Shown in pieces: positions 10,706 to 21,985 of a DNA stretch of 64,000 nucleotides. Origin of the DNA: Pogostemon cablin (lineage: Eukaryota; Streptophyta; Magnoliopsida; Lamiales; Lamiaceae); NCBI GenBank assembly GCA_023678885.1, contig CM042955.1:35434088-35498087 (forward strand). Reading direction: 5' to 3'. The translations under genes were made by a program, and so were the position numbers. The first letter of the stretch is position 1, and each line of letters opens with the position of its first letter. The notes under the pieces were generated by a model. It ran no database searches. It was not told the DNA's origin and was given only the letters and a program-made list of their open reading frames with translations.

Positions 10706-12041
10706 TCAATCCGTGGAGAACAGGGAATTCGAACTCTATTCAAAGAGAGATGTGTCGTGCGTAAGAATTTGCGATGATATTGTAATAATATACTACTCCA
10801 TACACTTACTTTTCAATATATGAAAATTTATTATTTTTTAAAGTAATGAACCTTCAAAATAAAAAATTTTATTCTTAGTTATGTCCTATTATGTTTTAAT
10901 TTTTTCACATTTATGTTGAAGTTTTTTTAAAATAAATTAATTGTCTATTAATTAAAAGAGTAATTATTTTTATATAGAATAAAATATGAATGTACCGTAT
11001 TAAAAGACAAATTATATATATTATATTATATTTATTTACTTATATACATGAAAAACAAAATGACATAATAAGTTTTGGATACTATATTTCGATTGTAGCT
11101 TTATCAATTCGACTCTTTGATATTGTCAAGCATATATATAAAAGAAATTATATGAAATTGAATGTTAGGTTTCGAGTCCAACAATCCGCGAGTCTAGGAT
11201 TAATTCCATTTATTTAAGTGTACATAGTTTTTTTTTTTGTTTAAGAATAAGGTTTACTGATGCAGGGGCATTGGTCCAGCCCCTGGCACACCTGGATGAC
11301 TGCGGTAAGCCTTTGAGGTTCGTCCCATATCGAATGTGCTGTACAAATATTGTGGGAATAAATGTGGTGGGGCAAACTTCCACTCTTGACCATGGTTTTG
11401 AGGTGAAGTTAGGCTTGAGCATTTATATCCTGCATCATTTACTATCCATGAAAATTTAATTTTTAGAGTAATAAATTATTATTCTTTTAAATAAAAATAT
11501 ATCACTCCTCAAATTCTAATATAATGTGAATTTTTATATTTTTTTGAGATGATGAGTAATATTTTCATTAAAAAGTAATACTAATTCATTGGTAAACTGA
11601 AAAATTCTCAGGAATAAAGTCATCCTTTATTATTTTAATTGGTGATTATTTTATTTCTTCTTTGAATCTACGTATACTTAAATCTAAAAATCTGCCCAAA
11701 ATTAACAATATTTTGAAGTGTATTGTGTGAAAGCTCCACATCATTAAAACTTTTCTGGCCGGCCCATACTCTTAAGTGCCCGAAATGGGCTTTAATGTTC
11801 GGCCCTTGTGTTCTATCCAGTGCAATCAGATCCGGATGAATTGGGCTTTTCATGCTCTATTAAGATTGTTGCAAAATTTTCGAAACTTACTATGATGAAT
11901 CGTTTTTGTAATCAAATGAGATTTCAAAAGAGTTAGTTAGCTAGATATTTTAGCATAAGGAAAAACTTGTTTGGGACAGTATTATGAGGTGCTGTGCGTT
12001 AAATAAGACGGATAAAAATAAATAGCATTTTTTTAAATAAA
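10706..12041. other. Intergenic region upstream of the WRKY gene
   Basis: Mostly AT-rich. A more even-composition segment at 11255-11459 is open on both strands (plus-strand words such as LAHLDDCGKPLRFVPYRMCC after a possible TGCAG acceptor), but I do not recognise it. 11750-11860 is a GC-richer patch with no family resemblance. No gene is claimed. Confidence 0.35.
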
Positions 12042-12460
12042 GGAGGCGGCTATTTTCACGAATCCCATTAATCTACAAATTTAAAATATATTTATATGAA
12101 AAGACGTTTTATAAATAATAAAAGGCCGCGGCTATTCGCACACACGATTTTACTTCCATACACCCACTCGAATTTTAAATTAATAAATACTACATATAGT
12201 AAATTACTAAAGTATCCTTTTGATATACACACATTTAATTTAACACAATAATATTTTTAAAACAATAAATACTACAACATACACACACCAAACACTGTAA
12301 CAATAATACACACACATCATATTTACATAAAATATTTGAACAACAAAACAAACCTCACACCCACTCCACTCACTTCTTCTTCCACATCTCTTCCTCCAAC
12401 ATTCAAAACCCTAGATTTTCTCCCCATCTATAAACACTCATATTTGTTCATACGATCATC

Positions 12461-15400
12461 ATGACGGAAGAAGAAATACCTAAGGACGTAAATGTATGTA
12501 TATTTACATGTTTAGACCGATTAAAATGTTATTTTTCGTATTTTTTTTCCCGTCGCTGAATTGTTCGACCAACCAAAGTCGAAAATTTTGAATTTGTTCA
12601 ACCATCAGTGGTCGAAATTTTGGGTTAAATTCGACCAGAGGTGGTCGAAATTTTTTAGTACTGTCGACCACCAGTGGTCGAAATTTCTTGATATCTTCGA
12701 CCATAGATGGTCGAAATTTATAAAATATTTCGACCATAAATGGCCGATTTTTTCAATATTTTTGACTAGTTTTAGTCGAACATTGTGTATTTTTTCAGCA
12801 CTTTACTTGTTTTCTAGTTTTAACCCCTTTCTTTTGTACGCAGGAATCATTTCCTTCTACTAAATGTAGTGTCATCTTATTGGAGAATGAGCTTAGTACA
12901 GATGTTTGTATGGTTGAGGATTACACGGGCTTATTTGAAACTCATCAATGGTTTGATACAAGAGAGGATTTGATAAAATGGACTCGAAATATTAGTTTAG
13001 ATAATCAGATGGTGGTTTTAGTGAAACGCTCTGACAATGGTGGAGGAGGAGGAAAAAAGGGAAGGCTATTTTTGGGTTGTGAACGTGGTGGAAAGTATCG
13101 AGAGTTTAAGGCCAAAGTAAACCGATACAAGGAGGTAGATCCAAAAAAGGAACTAGAGGAGAAGGATACAAGTAAGAAGAAAGTGAAAAAGAGAGAGACG
13201 GGTACAAAGAAGTGTAATTGCCCCTTTTTGCTTAGGGGAAGAGAATTAGAGAAGGGTGGAGCATGGGCATTGGAGGTTGTTAACGGTGTTCATAACCACT
13301 CGATTGGAAATTATTTGGAGGGGTATGCCTATGCGGGGAGGCTCAAGAAGGAGGTGAAAAATTTGTGATTGATATATCACTCCAAGATGTCCATCTAAAG
13401 AATGTGATAGAGCTTCTAAAACATAAATTCCCCGATAACAAGACTACAATACGGACTATTTACAATTGTCGTCAAAAATAGAATTGCTGATCGTGGTGGT
13501 CGTTCTCAGTTGCAATATGTGGTGAAAAAGTTGGAGGAACACAAATACTATTTTCTCAGCCGAAGTAGCAAGGATACCGGTAATGTTAGAAACTTATTCT
13601 TTGCACATTCCCGAAGCATAGATTTGTTGCGTGCTTTTCCTCAAGTCTTGCTTATGGATTCAATATACAAGACGAACAAGTACAGGATGCCGTTGTTTGA
13701 AATAGTTGGTGTCACTTCAACTGGCATGACATTTTGTGTGGCAATCGTTTTTCTTGAGAATGAACAGGAAAATAACTACATGTGGGCTCTTACAACACTT
13801 AGGTATGTAATGGGTAAATCATGTTTGCCTTCGCTAATTGTGACCGATAAAGAGGTAGCTCTAATCAATGACATTGAGAGTGTCTTTCCCGGTACCAGTC
13901 ATTTTCTTTGTTGGTGGCATATAAACAAGAACATCACGGCGAATTGTAAAAAAATTATCCATCCAAAGGATAAATGGGAGGGCTTCATGCATACGTGGTC
14001 CTTGGTGGTGTTATCGGATAGTGATGAACTACTCACGGAATAGATAAAGAGGTTTAGGCATGAATTTCATGATTACCCTGAGGCGGTTGAATATGCTATG
14101 AACAATTGGGTGGAGCCCTACAAACATAAATTTATTTCTCTGAACATGAATGTCATCAAGCATTATGGAAATACCACGACTAGCCGGTATGTAAATAATG
14201 TATCATATTCTTCTTAAGATTTTTAGTTTAAAAACTACGGATATTTATGGAGTATTTTATAAATTTTATCTCAGTACCAAAGGCCAACACTCAGCACTAA
14301 AGAGGCAATTGCAAACAAATCAATGTGATTTTGAAAAGTGTTGGACAGAATTTAACACGTTGATTGAGGCATCTCACACGACAATAAAATATTCTTTTGA
14401 GAAGAGCATCAACGTGGTCCAACATAAATTTCGTATTGCTCCATTCCGCAAGCTCCGTGGGCTTGTATCGACAACCGCCTTAAAGCTAATTCATGATGAG
14501 ATTTCTTGTCTTGGCCAAGGTGTGTTGGATGCATCTTTATGTGGTTGTGTTATGCGTTCCACTTTAGGTTTGCCCTACAAACATGAGTTGTCTGAATTTG
14601 TTAGCAAAGGGGTTCCTATCCCGTTGGAAAGTATTGATGATTTCTGGAGAAAGTTGGATATGAAGCCATGAAAAGTTGGTGGAAATCGAAAGGCCAATAT
14701 AAGGGTGAAAATTGTGGAGTTCATGACTAACTTCTTGTCAAACTTTGATGAGGTGGATGACGGCTATGCTGAATTGATGTGGCGTAGGATGCAAGAGACA
14801 ACCATCCCCTCCCTAACATCCTTGACTACTCCAGGTGTAGCCACATGTACTAAGGGCCAGCCAAAATCCTCAAAAAAGAATGCTCATTCGACGAAGAAGG
14901 ATCCTAGTTCGTTCGAGTTGCCTGAAAATACCCTGGTTGACAGTTGCTCTCCTACTCCTAATGTGGTGTACGACATCGGGCCTTCGGCCCTTACTCCTCA
15001 ATTCACAACCAAGAAATGACCAGCCAAACAAAAGGTATATATATTTTGTGTATTTAGCTTATTCATTATCAGTTGACTCACTCTTAATAACAAATATGTG
15101 GCATTTTTTATAAGATTGTTCGTCGTTTCCGCACATGAGTTATGGATAACAAAGGTTGTTATCTTGATGCATTGCCGCCATATTTTGCAAAATACGTAAC
15201 ATCCACGAAGAATGTGAAAGGTAATGGTCATTGCAGATTCCGTGCACTCGCAGATTTGCTTGATTATGGAGAGGAGTGTGATTGGGGGCGGGTGCGGACT
15301 GATCTTTTCAATGAATTGAAAGCTTATGCATACCTTTATGCCAAAATGTTCATTGAGATTGATCGTGTGGAGTATGTGTTAAACTCACTCCAATGTGACA

Positions 15401-15837
15401 CTGAGTTTGCCCCAAAAGACAAATGGTTTTGCATTTCGGAATTGGGTTATGTCGCAGCATCTAAGTATAACATAACTCTGATACATATAAACGATGAGTT
15501 TTGTGCCACGTTTCTCCCATTGCGGAGTGGAATCAACCCAATTCCCAAAATTATTGCAATAGGTCTAGTAAACAACAATCACTTCATTCAGGTAATTATT
15601 GTTTAAGCTTTTAAGTTCTATTTTATTGTTCTTATATTCTAACATGACTTATAAAATTTTTAGGTTTTCTTATCCGACGAATGCCCGCTACCACCTATTG
15701 CTAGTCAATGGACAACCCATCATCTCCCAGAAACTGATAGTTGGGAGTCTTTCTTGAGACCACAAGTAGAAGCATATGCCCTACCTGTATTACCAGGAGC
15801 TATTCAGAGAAGCAAGGAAACAATTTGTCTCGAGTGA
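12461..15837 (+). pseudogene. MULE (FAR1/mudrA-type) transposase fused to OTU-like cysteine protease, decayed
   Basis: Best model: exons 12461-12493 (MTEEEIPKDVN), 12844-14186, 14275-15034, 15115-15591, 15664-15837, all with GT-AG introns. In order: a FAR1-type zinc finger (cysteines at LGCERGG and KKCNCPF, then HNH near 13300); a MULE transposase core with first Asp in LLMDSIYKTNKYRMP, second Asp in VTDKEVALIND and the CWWHINKNI zinc-type motif; a KKDPSSFE linker (about 14900); and an OTU domain (GNGHCRFRALADLL at about 15220, His in NNNHFIQ at about 15580). Breaks: frame changes near 13358, 13485 and 14670, and stops at 14041-14043, 15017-15019 and near 15135. The third transposase acidic residue, expected just before HSALKR, reads as Lys. 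The OTU Asp is Asn, while its Cys and His remain. The OTU may process proteins (deubiquitinase-like), but its job in MULEs is unknown. Confidence 0.8.
12563..12781. repeat. Left array of palindromic ~37-bp repeats
   Basis: About seven units of the form TTCGACCA-nnnn-TGGTCGAAATTT, each a short palindrome (for example TCGACCACCAGTGGTCGA). They are spaced about 37 bp apart and lie wholly within intron 1 of the transposase gene. Open frames on both strands here (KFRPLMVE-like or HQWSKF-like repeats) are by-products. Likely role: sub-terminal binding sites for the transposase (inference). Confidence 0.8.
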
Positions 15838-18215
15838 TTACATACTTTGTCTTTGTATTTCTTATTTTATCACTATGTTTGAATATGTTATGTATTATTA
15901 TGTTTAATCTTTCATTATTCGAATTATTGATGATTATGTGACATCAATGAGTGTTAAATAAATATGTCCGACCAGCAGATATTTAAATGATCATTGGTCA
16001 TGAGGAGGGCCAAAGTTGTCCGCATTAATGTTACTGAGACACATGTAGGTGCTTGCCATAGCCAGCATAGCCTCGTCCCCGGAATGGATACCCCATTTCT
16101 CCATCGATCAAGTACTGGCCCCATAATTCCGATGGCGGTGGAGACCCTTTCAAAAGGGTAGACAGCAGGGGGTGGTGGCTCAAACATTCGAGCACCTCAT
16201 CTCTCAGGTTTTTGTACTCTAGGCTGGCATTTATCTTAATACCATTCTAGATAGCCCGGCGCAGATTCCCATCCCTGCATAGCCAATCGACCCCTATCCT
16301 CACGTGTGAGAATATGGCATCTCTATCTCTCGAAGAGGTCAGCACCCCATGCACCTCTACTATTGACAGTAGTTTTTCCAATGCGCAACCACCTAAGTGC
16401 TAATGGCACGCGGGGAATGGTCTGCACATGCCTAAACTGTCGAAGGACCCTATCTGGCATGTAGGGCTCCACAACATCGACTGCCGATGATAACCCTTCA
16501 AAAAATGTGACATCGTGCCTCGGAAACAGGTGTCTAGCGTTGACATATGGATACCAAATGACTTAAATGCAATCAATAAAAATCACAATCCTTGATAAAA
16601 CGAATAAATCATAATGTTCAAATGAAATTAATTAATGTTACCTCACTCTCATCCATGCGATCAATCCGCTCACGCAACGCTTTAATAATTTGAATTGGGG
16701 AAGCAGAGTGAGCTTCAGGTCCCCATCTCATGGCCAGTGGGTAGCTTTCCATGTAATTCCCATTAGGTGGAGGCCTATACAAATATGGAAAATGCTCGTA
16801 GATCCACGCTTGACATTAAAAGTGAATGGATATAATCATTACAACATGAACTATAAAACGATAAAACCTTGATATAAAAAAGAAATTAAGTACCTCCAAT
16901 AGGATAGTGTAACCGACTATCTGTCGGGTCTCTGTTTCTGATGCAAGCCCTAATTGCCTATATAAATAGGCCAACACAGCAGCTCCCCATGCGTACTTAT
17001 GGAGATCGTCCAAGTTGCGAAGGAACTCTAGCCAAGAAGCATGAACCCTATTCCCACTCCTGTCGAGAAACAATGTCGTCCCAAACATGTGCAACAGGTA
17101 TCCTCTAACGCAACCCTCGGGCTCATCATCATACTGAGATGTAACGTCGTCCTTGAACGTATTATGCAACCACTCTGTGGACACAGAGTGACCGCGTATA
17201 GTACCCAGTGCCTCTCTAGCTACATCTCTATCAACGTTCAGAAGCTCCATAATTAATTCGAAAGGCTTTTATCTATCTCGCTGAAAGGCAACTGTACGAC
17301 CAGATATAGGCAATCCCGTAAGACAAAACACATCATCGAGTATTATGATCATCTCCCCGAATGGCATGTGGAATATATTTGTCTCCGGATGCCATCTCTC
17401 AACAAATGCAAGACTGAGATTTTTTGTTTGGTTTGCAGTAGGAGATTTGCCTCACCTTGCAAAATCCAGCCCTACGGAACAAGCTTCTGAAATTACGAGT
17501 TGATGCGTCCTCCGCAAAGTGCCACTCAAGCATTTTATTCACGTGGCTGTGCACTTTAATAACTGGTAGTTCATGACCATGTTCCCATATTTCATAAGCC
17601 ACGTGATTCTAAAAATTGACCAACACATCAGCAGTTGGATCATGATCGCTTTCACTTGAATAATCATAATCCGGACTCGAGGCCTCGTCACCCTCACTTG
17701 AGGCCTCACCACCCTGACTTTCATCTTCGCCACCATCACTTTCATATTCACTAAGTTGTGGGTCATGAATGGGTTGAGGTTGTGCTTCTAGCTCGTTGTG
17801 ATGCATTAGCTCGGGAAGAGGAATTGGATTTGGTTGTGGTTGTGGAGCATCTTCAGCCATTGCATCATTATCAACCCTCATCCCTCTTCGTCTATTGGAT
17901 GCGGTAGGGGGATTACGTCGGCGATATCTATCTGCGAAAAAAATTAAAATGATGCTCAATAACATATATGTGATAAGGTATACCTAATAAAACTAGCATG
18001 CTCAAACTACTACACTATATACAACAATCAAATATACAACAACATACTACTACATTATAAACATGCCCAACCAAATAAACCACATAGGTGATAATTAGGG
18101 ATAGTAAATACACTATAAACTCAAAATAGACACTCTGTTCGACCATGAGTGGATGAAACTTGGCAAAATTTTCGACCACCAGTGGACGAAAAATATCATT
18201 CTGTTCGACCACCAG

Positions 18216-19027
18216 TAGGGATGGCAACGGGTAGGGTACCCGCTTATTTTGGGATACCCGTATCCGTATCCGATTAAAATATAACTACCCGTATCCGTAT
18301 GCGTCCCATTTAAAAAATTTATTATGGTACCCGTATCCGTCCCATTCCCGTTTATCAATACCCGCGGGTACCCATACCCATTTAATATTAATTTATTTTA
18401 TATATACTTATATTTTTTATAGTCTAAATAAACATAATAATAAAAATTATATTATTATTAATTAAATATAAAATAAATATAATATAAATATTATTATTTT
18501 AAATAAATATTTAATAAATATGATTAAATAAAACTTATAACTATTAATTAAATATATAAAATATCTTATAATATATAAATTATATAATATATACTCCCTC
18601 CATCCCCTTAAAACATATCCGTTTACTTTTTGCACGTGGATTAAGGAGTTTAATAATTTAACGTATTTTGAGGTGAGAGAAATAATATTTTAAAGTGTAG
18701 TAGGTAGTTGTATTAGTGTTGAGTGTGGGGTCATGTGTGGTCACATCAATCTAAAAAAGAAAATGGATACTTTGTAATGGGAGGACCAAAATGAAAAAAA
18801 TGGATATGTATCAAGGAAACGGAGGGAGTATTAAATTTCATAAAAAAAAATATATAATCGGGGTATCCGCGGATTTTGAGGCATTACCCGTGTCCGTCCC
18901 AAACCCTAATGATATTTCTTACAACTACCCGTACCCATCGCAAACCCGTTTACAACTACCCGTACCCTACCCATTAGGGTTCGGGTAGATCGGATACCCA
19001 AAAATACCCGTCCCATTGCCATCCCTA
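18216..19027. mobile_element. Non-autonomous hAT element inside the MULE
   Basis: Ends TAGGGATGGCAACGGGTA and TTGCCATCCCTA are inverted, with an exact 8-bp duplication ACCACCAG (18208-18215 and 19028-19035). The interior is rich in 'tacccgtatccgt' words and very AT-rich DNA, with no transposase frame. It is itself interrupted by a Stowaway-like MITE. Confidence 0.85.
18594..18828. repeat. CTCCCTCC-family MITE nested in the hAT element
   Basis: Begins CTCCCTCCATCCCCTTAA and ends GGAAACGGAGGGAG with TA on both sides. The interior GTAGTAGGTAGTTGTATTAG matches the family. It is the fourth level of nesting at this site: outer MULE, inner MULE, hAT, MITE. Confidence 0.75.
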
Positions 19028-19839
19028 ACCACCAGTGGTCGAAATTTTATAAAATTTTCGACCAACAGTAGTTAAAATTTTTCATAAGTCTCGACCAAGG
19101 GTGGACGAAATTTGTAGTGTTTTTCGACCATGCCTGGTCGAAATTTAAGGTGTCAGTCGACCATTGATGGTCGAAATTTAAGGTTGCAGTCGACTATTGA
19201 TGGTCGAACAGCCCCTAAAGTGGCGACGAATCAGGATCGACCAGCTGCGTTCGTTCACCATCAACGTTTTGCACTATTTTAAGAACTATCCATGTTGATT
19301 TCCCCAACTACAACAAATATCATGCTACCCACAACATTACCCACATAAAAATTACAAATATTTAACATAATTTCAAACATATTACTAAACCCTAGAATTT
19401 TAGAACACAAATTGAAAGGGGGAATCACTTACTAACAACGTTGCTAAGAAACGATGGCACTCCTCCCGCCATTTTACAATGTTTAGTAGTAGAGCTCTTC
19501 TCTTCTTCTCCTCTTTCTCCATTCTTCTTTTCTTCCTCCCTTCTTCTCTTCTTTCCTCTTTTTTTTTTCTTAATTTGCAGAAGTAAAGAAGTGAGGTGGG
19601 TGTGGGTGTGGGTGTGTAATTTAATGTTGTTGGGAGAAAATTTAGGATTGTGGGAGAGGTTGACAAGTGAGGTGGGTGTGTGATTAAATGTGGGATTTTG
19701 GGAGGGAATAGATGTGTATATGTGTGTATTTCATTGAAGGTAAAATAGTATTTTCCAAGTGTGTGCATATATCATAATTGTGTGTGTAGATATAACTGAG
19801 TGTATAGAAGTAAAATCGTGTGTGTGAATAGCCGCGACC

Positions 19840-20710
19840 AAAATAAAATAAAATTAATTATAATAAATCCACCCCACGTTTAATCACTAAACCAACAAGC
19901 TCTCCACCGTGATCACCCCCTTCTGGCCGTCCATCAGTAATCGGAACCCCTTACAATAAGTAATCCTCGAACACAATATAATCTTCACCTAATTTCCTCT
20001 CTCCCATTTTCTAATCAGTTATGGGATCACAAGGGCATATTTACACAGCCATGGAGGTAGTCGGCATTAATTGATTGTGTGAATGGCGAAATTTCGTGAG
20101 GGAAGCTGTTGAGATGGGATCTGTGCCGCCGGTATTAATACTAGTATTTTAGATTTGGGGGTAAAGTTGTCTTGTTCCTGGAAGTTGCAGGGCAAACTAC
20201 TCAACAATTAGGTGCTACCAATTCTGTTTTTCTTTCAGAATTGTTAATCAAATAATACTCCTATGAGTTTGCCTTTTAAACCTTTGAATATAAGATATTC
20301 GGATTTTATACATTCAATTCAATCTTAGTTCAATTTTATTTAATAATCTTTTGAATCTTGGCATCTGGAAGGATTATTGTAAAGGGTTTAATTTATGAGG
20401 ATAAATTCTTTTGAATGGAAGTTTGATTGCTGTTTTTATCAGTAAAGAGTGGAAATTCAGTGTGAGGATGTGCTGCATTTTGAAGAAGATGACGTGAATT
20501 GAAGTTGATCCAAATTTTATTCATAGGATTATTTTGGACATATTTTTGCTTGTTCCGGTGATGTAGAATTCATAAAGTTTCGAGTTCATCGTAGTTTAGT
20601 AATTATAATGTTGGGGTACATTTAGAAATCTAATTGGGGTGTATTTAGAAATTTACTTGGGATTTATATAATAATTTGTCAATAATCTTATTTTATTATT
20701 TATAAGAGGG
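19840..20710. other. Passenger segment of the outer MULE, possible captured host sequence
   Basis: Between the inner MULE and the outer right TIR lies non-repetitive, moderate-GC DNA. 19900-20170 includes short open words after ATG at 20021 (MGSQGHIYTAMEVVG) that soon stop. I do not recognise it. A Pack-MULE style gene fragment is possible but unproven. Confidence 0.3.
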
Positions 20711-20795
20711 TATTTACGTCTTCTCACTTAAATATATTTTAAATTTATAGATTAATGGAGTTCGTTTAGTAGTTTTGGGTACAAATAGCCGCTCC

Positions 20796-21985
20796 TTAAG
20801 CAAAAAGTAAAACATATTAACCGTAAAATAGTTTAGCACAATTACTCTTAATAATTTGAATTCAATTTGAAGAAGTAGCAAAAATCTTTATCAAGTTATA
20901 TACCTATTCAAATTTATCTACTCCCTCTATCCTAACTTATTATGTTTCGTTAATATAGATACATAGCTTAAGAAAATTTATTTATTTTTACTAACTTTAT
21001 TGATTTTTTTGAGGGTAATATAATATTTTTAGGTAATAAAAAAATAATAAAGTATATTATGTGTGTTAGCTTGCCAGGTGAGAGTGGTAAATTTATAACT
21101 AAAATGTACTTTTAGGGTTGTAAATTGATGTTATGTTATCTTTTTTATGGTAAAATTTAATGTGAGACGTGAGAAATGTGAAACTTGAGACGCGTTTCAA
21201 TATCGAGTTCTTTTCCTTCGTATCAAATGGTATAACTTACTTTATTACTAGTTGAAAATATTATTGATTAGAAAAGATGGTTAACTTGAACTTCTGTCAA
21301 ACTTCACTTCTCTTGAACTAACTTTAATCGAGACAAACATAAATTGAATAACCATAATCGTCAAAATCCAAGTTCAAAGTTATATAACAACTTAGAACGC
21401 AAACAAACTAACTTAGCATGATCCGAGGCTCCGACCCAATATTTGACCAAACTCGGTTTTCAAAATCAAGTCATATCAAACGGACTTATATAGATGCTAC
21501 ATCTGGTGCAATACAGTGAATGCATATTATCATCCATAGATACGTGATTGGTAGCAAAAGAGAGAGAAAAGAGTAACACTTGTATAGATGAGCAGGGATG
21601 TGAGCATGCAGTTAAACCAATCTTGAATATCCATATAACAAAACAACAGCTCGATAAACGAGTGTTCTATGGTTAATTGAATGAACTCAAAATTCACAGT
21701 ACCTCAACAATTTTTACATGTATCAATCAAACCAGCCCACATGCGAAAGATTCGGCTGGAGACGAAGCAATCAGATCAAACCAGGCGCCCCTTTATACAA
21801 ACTCATCGGAAAGTTAGAAGCTTTACTATGCATCAAACCAGCTTGCTCCATAGTTATAATGTTGATTATCTTTCATAGCCCCGATCGAGCATCATTTTAT
21901 ACATCTCGTGTTGTAGGATGGAAGGAAACAGAGAGCCTATGTTTTTATGGTCAGCTGAACTCTTCTTTGTGTCTAAGGATTAACC
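20796..21985. other. Intergenic and 3' flank of the galactosyltransferase gene, with a MITE relic
   Basis: 20920-about 21200 starts CTCCCTCTATCCTAACTT and ends GAAACTTGAGACGCGTTT-like, a worn MITE of the same superfamily. The rest, to the stop codon at 21986, holds no recognisable gene and should include the 3' UTR. Small plus-strand frames at 21681-22047 overlap the last exon antisense and are not gene-like. Confidence 0.4.

Larger units (their letters stand above)
18136..19208. repeat. Right array of palindromic repeats, split by a hAT element
   Basis: Units at 18136-18215 and 19028-19208 have the same TTCGACCA-nnnn-TGGTCGAAATTT form as the left array. About nine units remain, several worn. 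They lie within intron 1 of the PMD gene, the mirror position of the left array. The hAT element at 18216-19027 cut one unit. Confidence 0.75.
15954..19472 (-). pseudogene. Plant mobile domain (PMD, MAIN/MAIL1-like) gene of the MULE, decayed
   Basis: Exon 1 is 19472-19433 (MAGGVPSFLSNVV), with a GTAAGT donor in the matching phase to the acceptor at 17931. Intron 1 (about 1.5 kb) holds the right palindromic array and a hAT insertion. Exon 2 starts with an Arg-rich then acidic, Ser/Glu-rich stretch. PMD motifs follow: NMLEWH-like text (17550), FVERWHPETNIFHMPFGEM (about 17360), LTGLPISGRTV, GYLLHMFGTTLFLDRSGNRV (17100), LRNLDDLHKYAWGAAVLAYL, then after an intron WIYEHFPYLYRP and VEPYMPDRVLRQFRHVQTIP (about 16450). 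This is the aminotransferase-like/PP7-long-form family known as host MAIN/MAIL1 and as transposon passengers. An in-frame TAG lies at 17609-17611 and there are frame changes near 17440 and 16390. The C-terminal end is uncertain. Confidence 0.8.
12124..19839. mobile_element. Inner Mutator-like element with convergent transposase-OTU and PMD genes
   Basis: The left end GGCCGCGGCTATTCGCACAC matches the inverted right end GGTCGCGGCTATTCACACAC and stays alike for about 44 bp (through ACGATTTTACTTC, then ATACAC). The 9-bp flanks are ATAATAAAA and AAAATAAAA, one change apart. Inside are a plus-strand FAR1/MULE transposase with an OTU domain and a minus-strand plant-mobile-domain gene, facing each other, plus arrays of palindromic repeats near both ends. 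A hAT element later landed in the right array. The layout is like MuDR (mudrA and mudrB convergent from the TIRs), with a different accessory gene. Confidence 0.8.
12042..20795. mobile_element. Outer non-autonomous Mutator-like element, split by a second MULE
   Basis: Left end GGAGGCGGCTATTTTCACG and the inverted right end GGAGCGGCTATTTGTACCC are followed, after a short right-side insertion, by matching TCCATTAATCTA and AAATTTAAAATATATTTA blocks. They form a terminal inverted repeat of about 65-80 bp. Flanks are TTAAATAAA (12033-12041) and TTAAGCAAA (20796-20804), a 9-bp duplication with two changes. Removing the inner element leaves about 1.04 kb, too small to code for a transposase. Confidence 0.7.

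Noticed and set aside
12563..12781. CRISPR-like look of regularly spaced palindromic repeats
   Set aside because: Spacers are 10-20 bp, not unique sequences of constant length, and the setting is a plant transposon with the same units at its other end.
12504..12863. Open frames on both strands with repeated KFRP or QWSKF text
   Set aside because: They arise from the palindromic ~37-bp repeats and fall in intron 1 of the transposase gene.
19441..19768. Open frames on both strands in the right end of the MULE
   Set aside because: Purine/pyrimidine-biased 5' leader of the PMD gene; only the 40-bp exon 1 at 19433-19472 has a donor in the correct phase.
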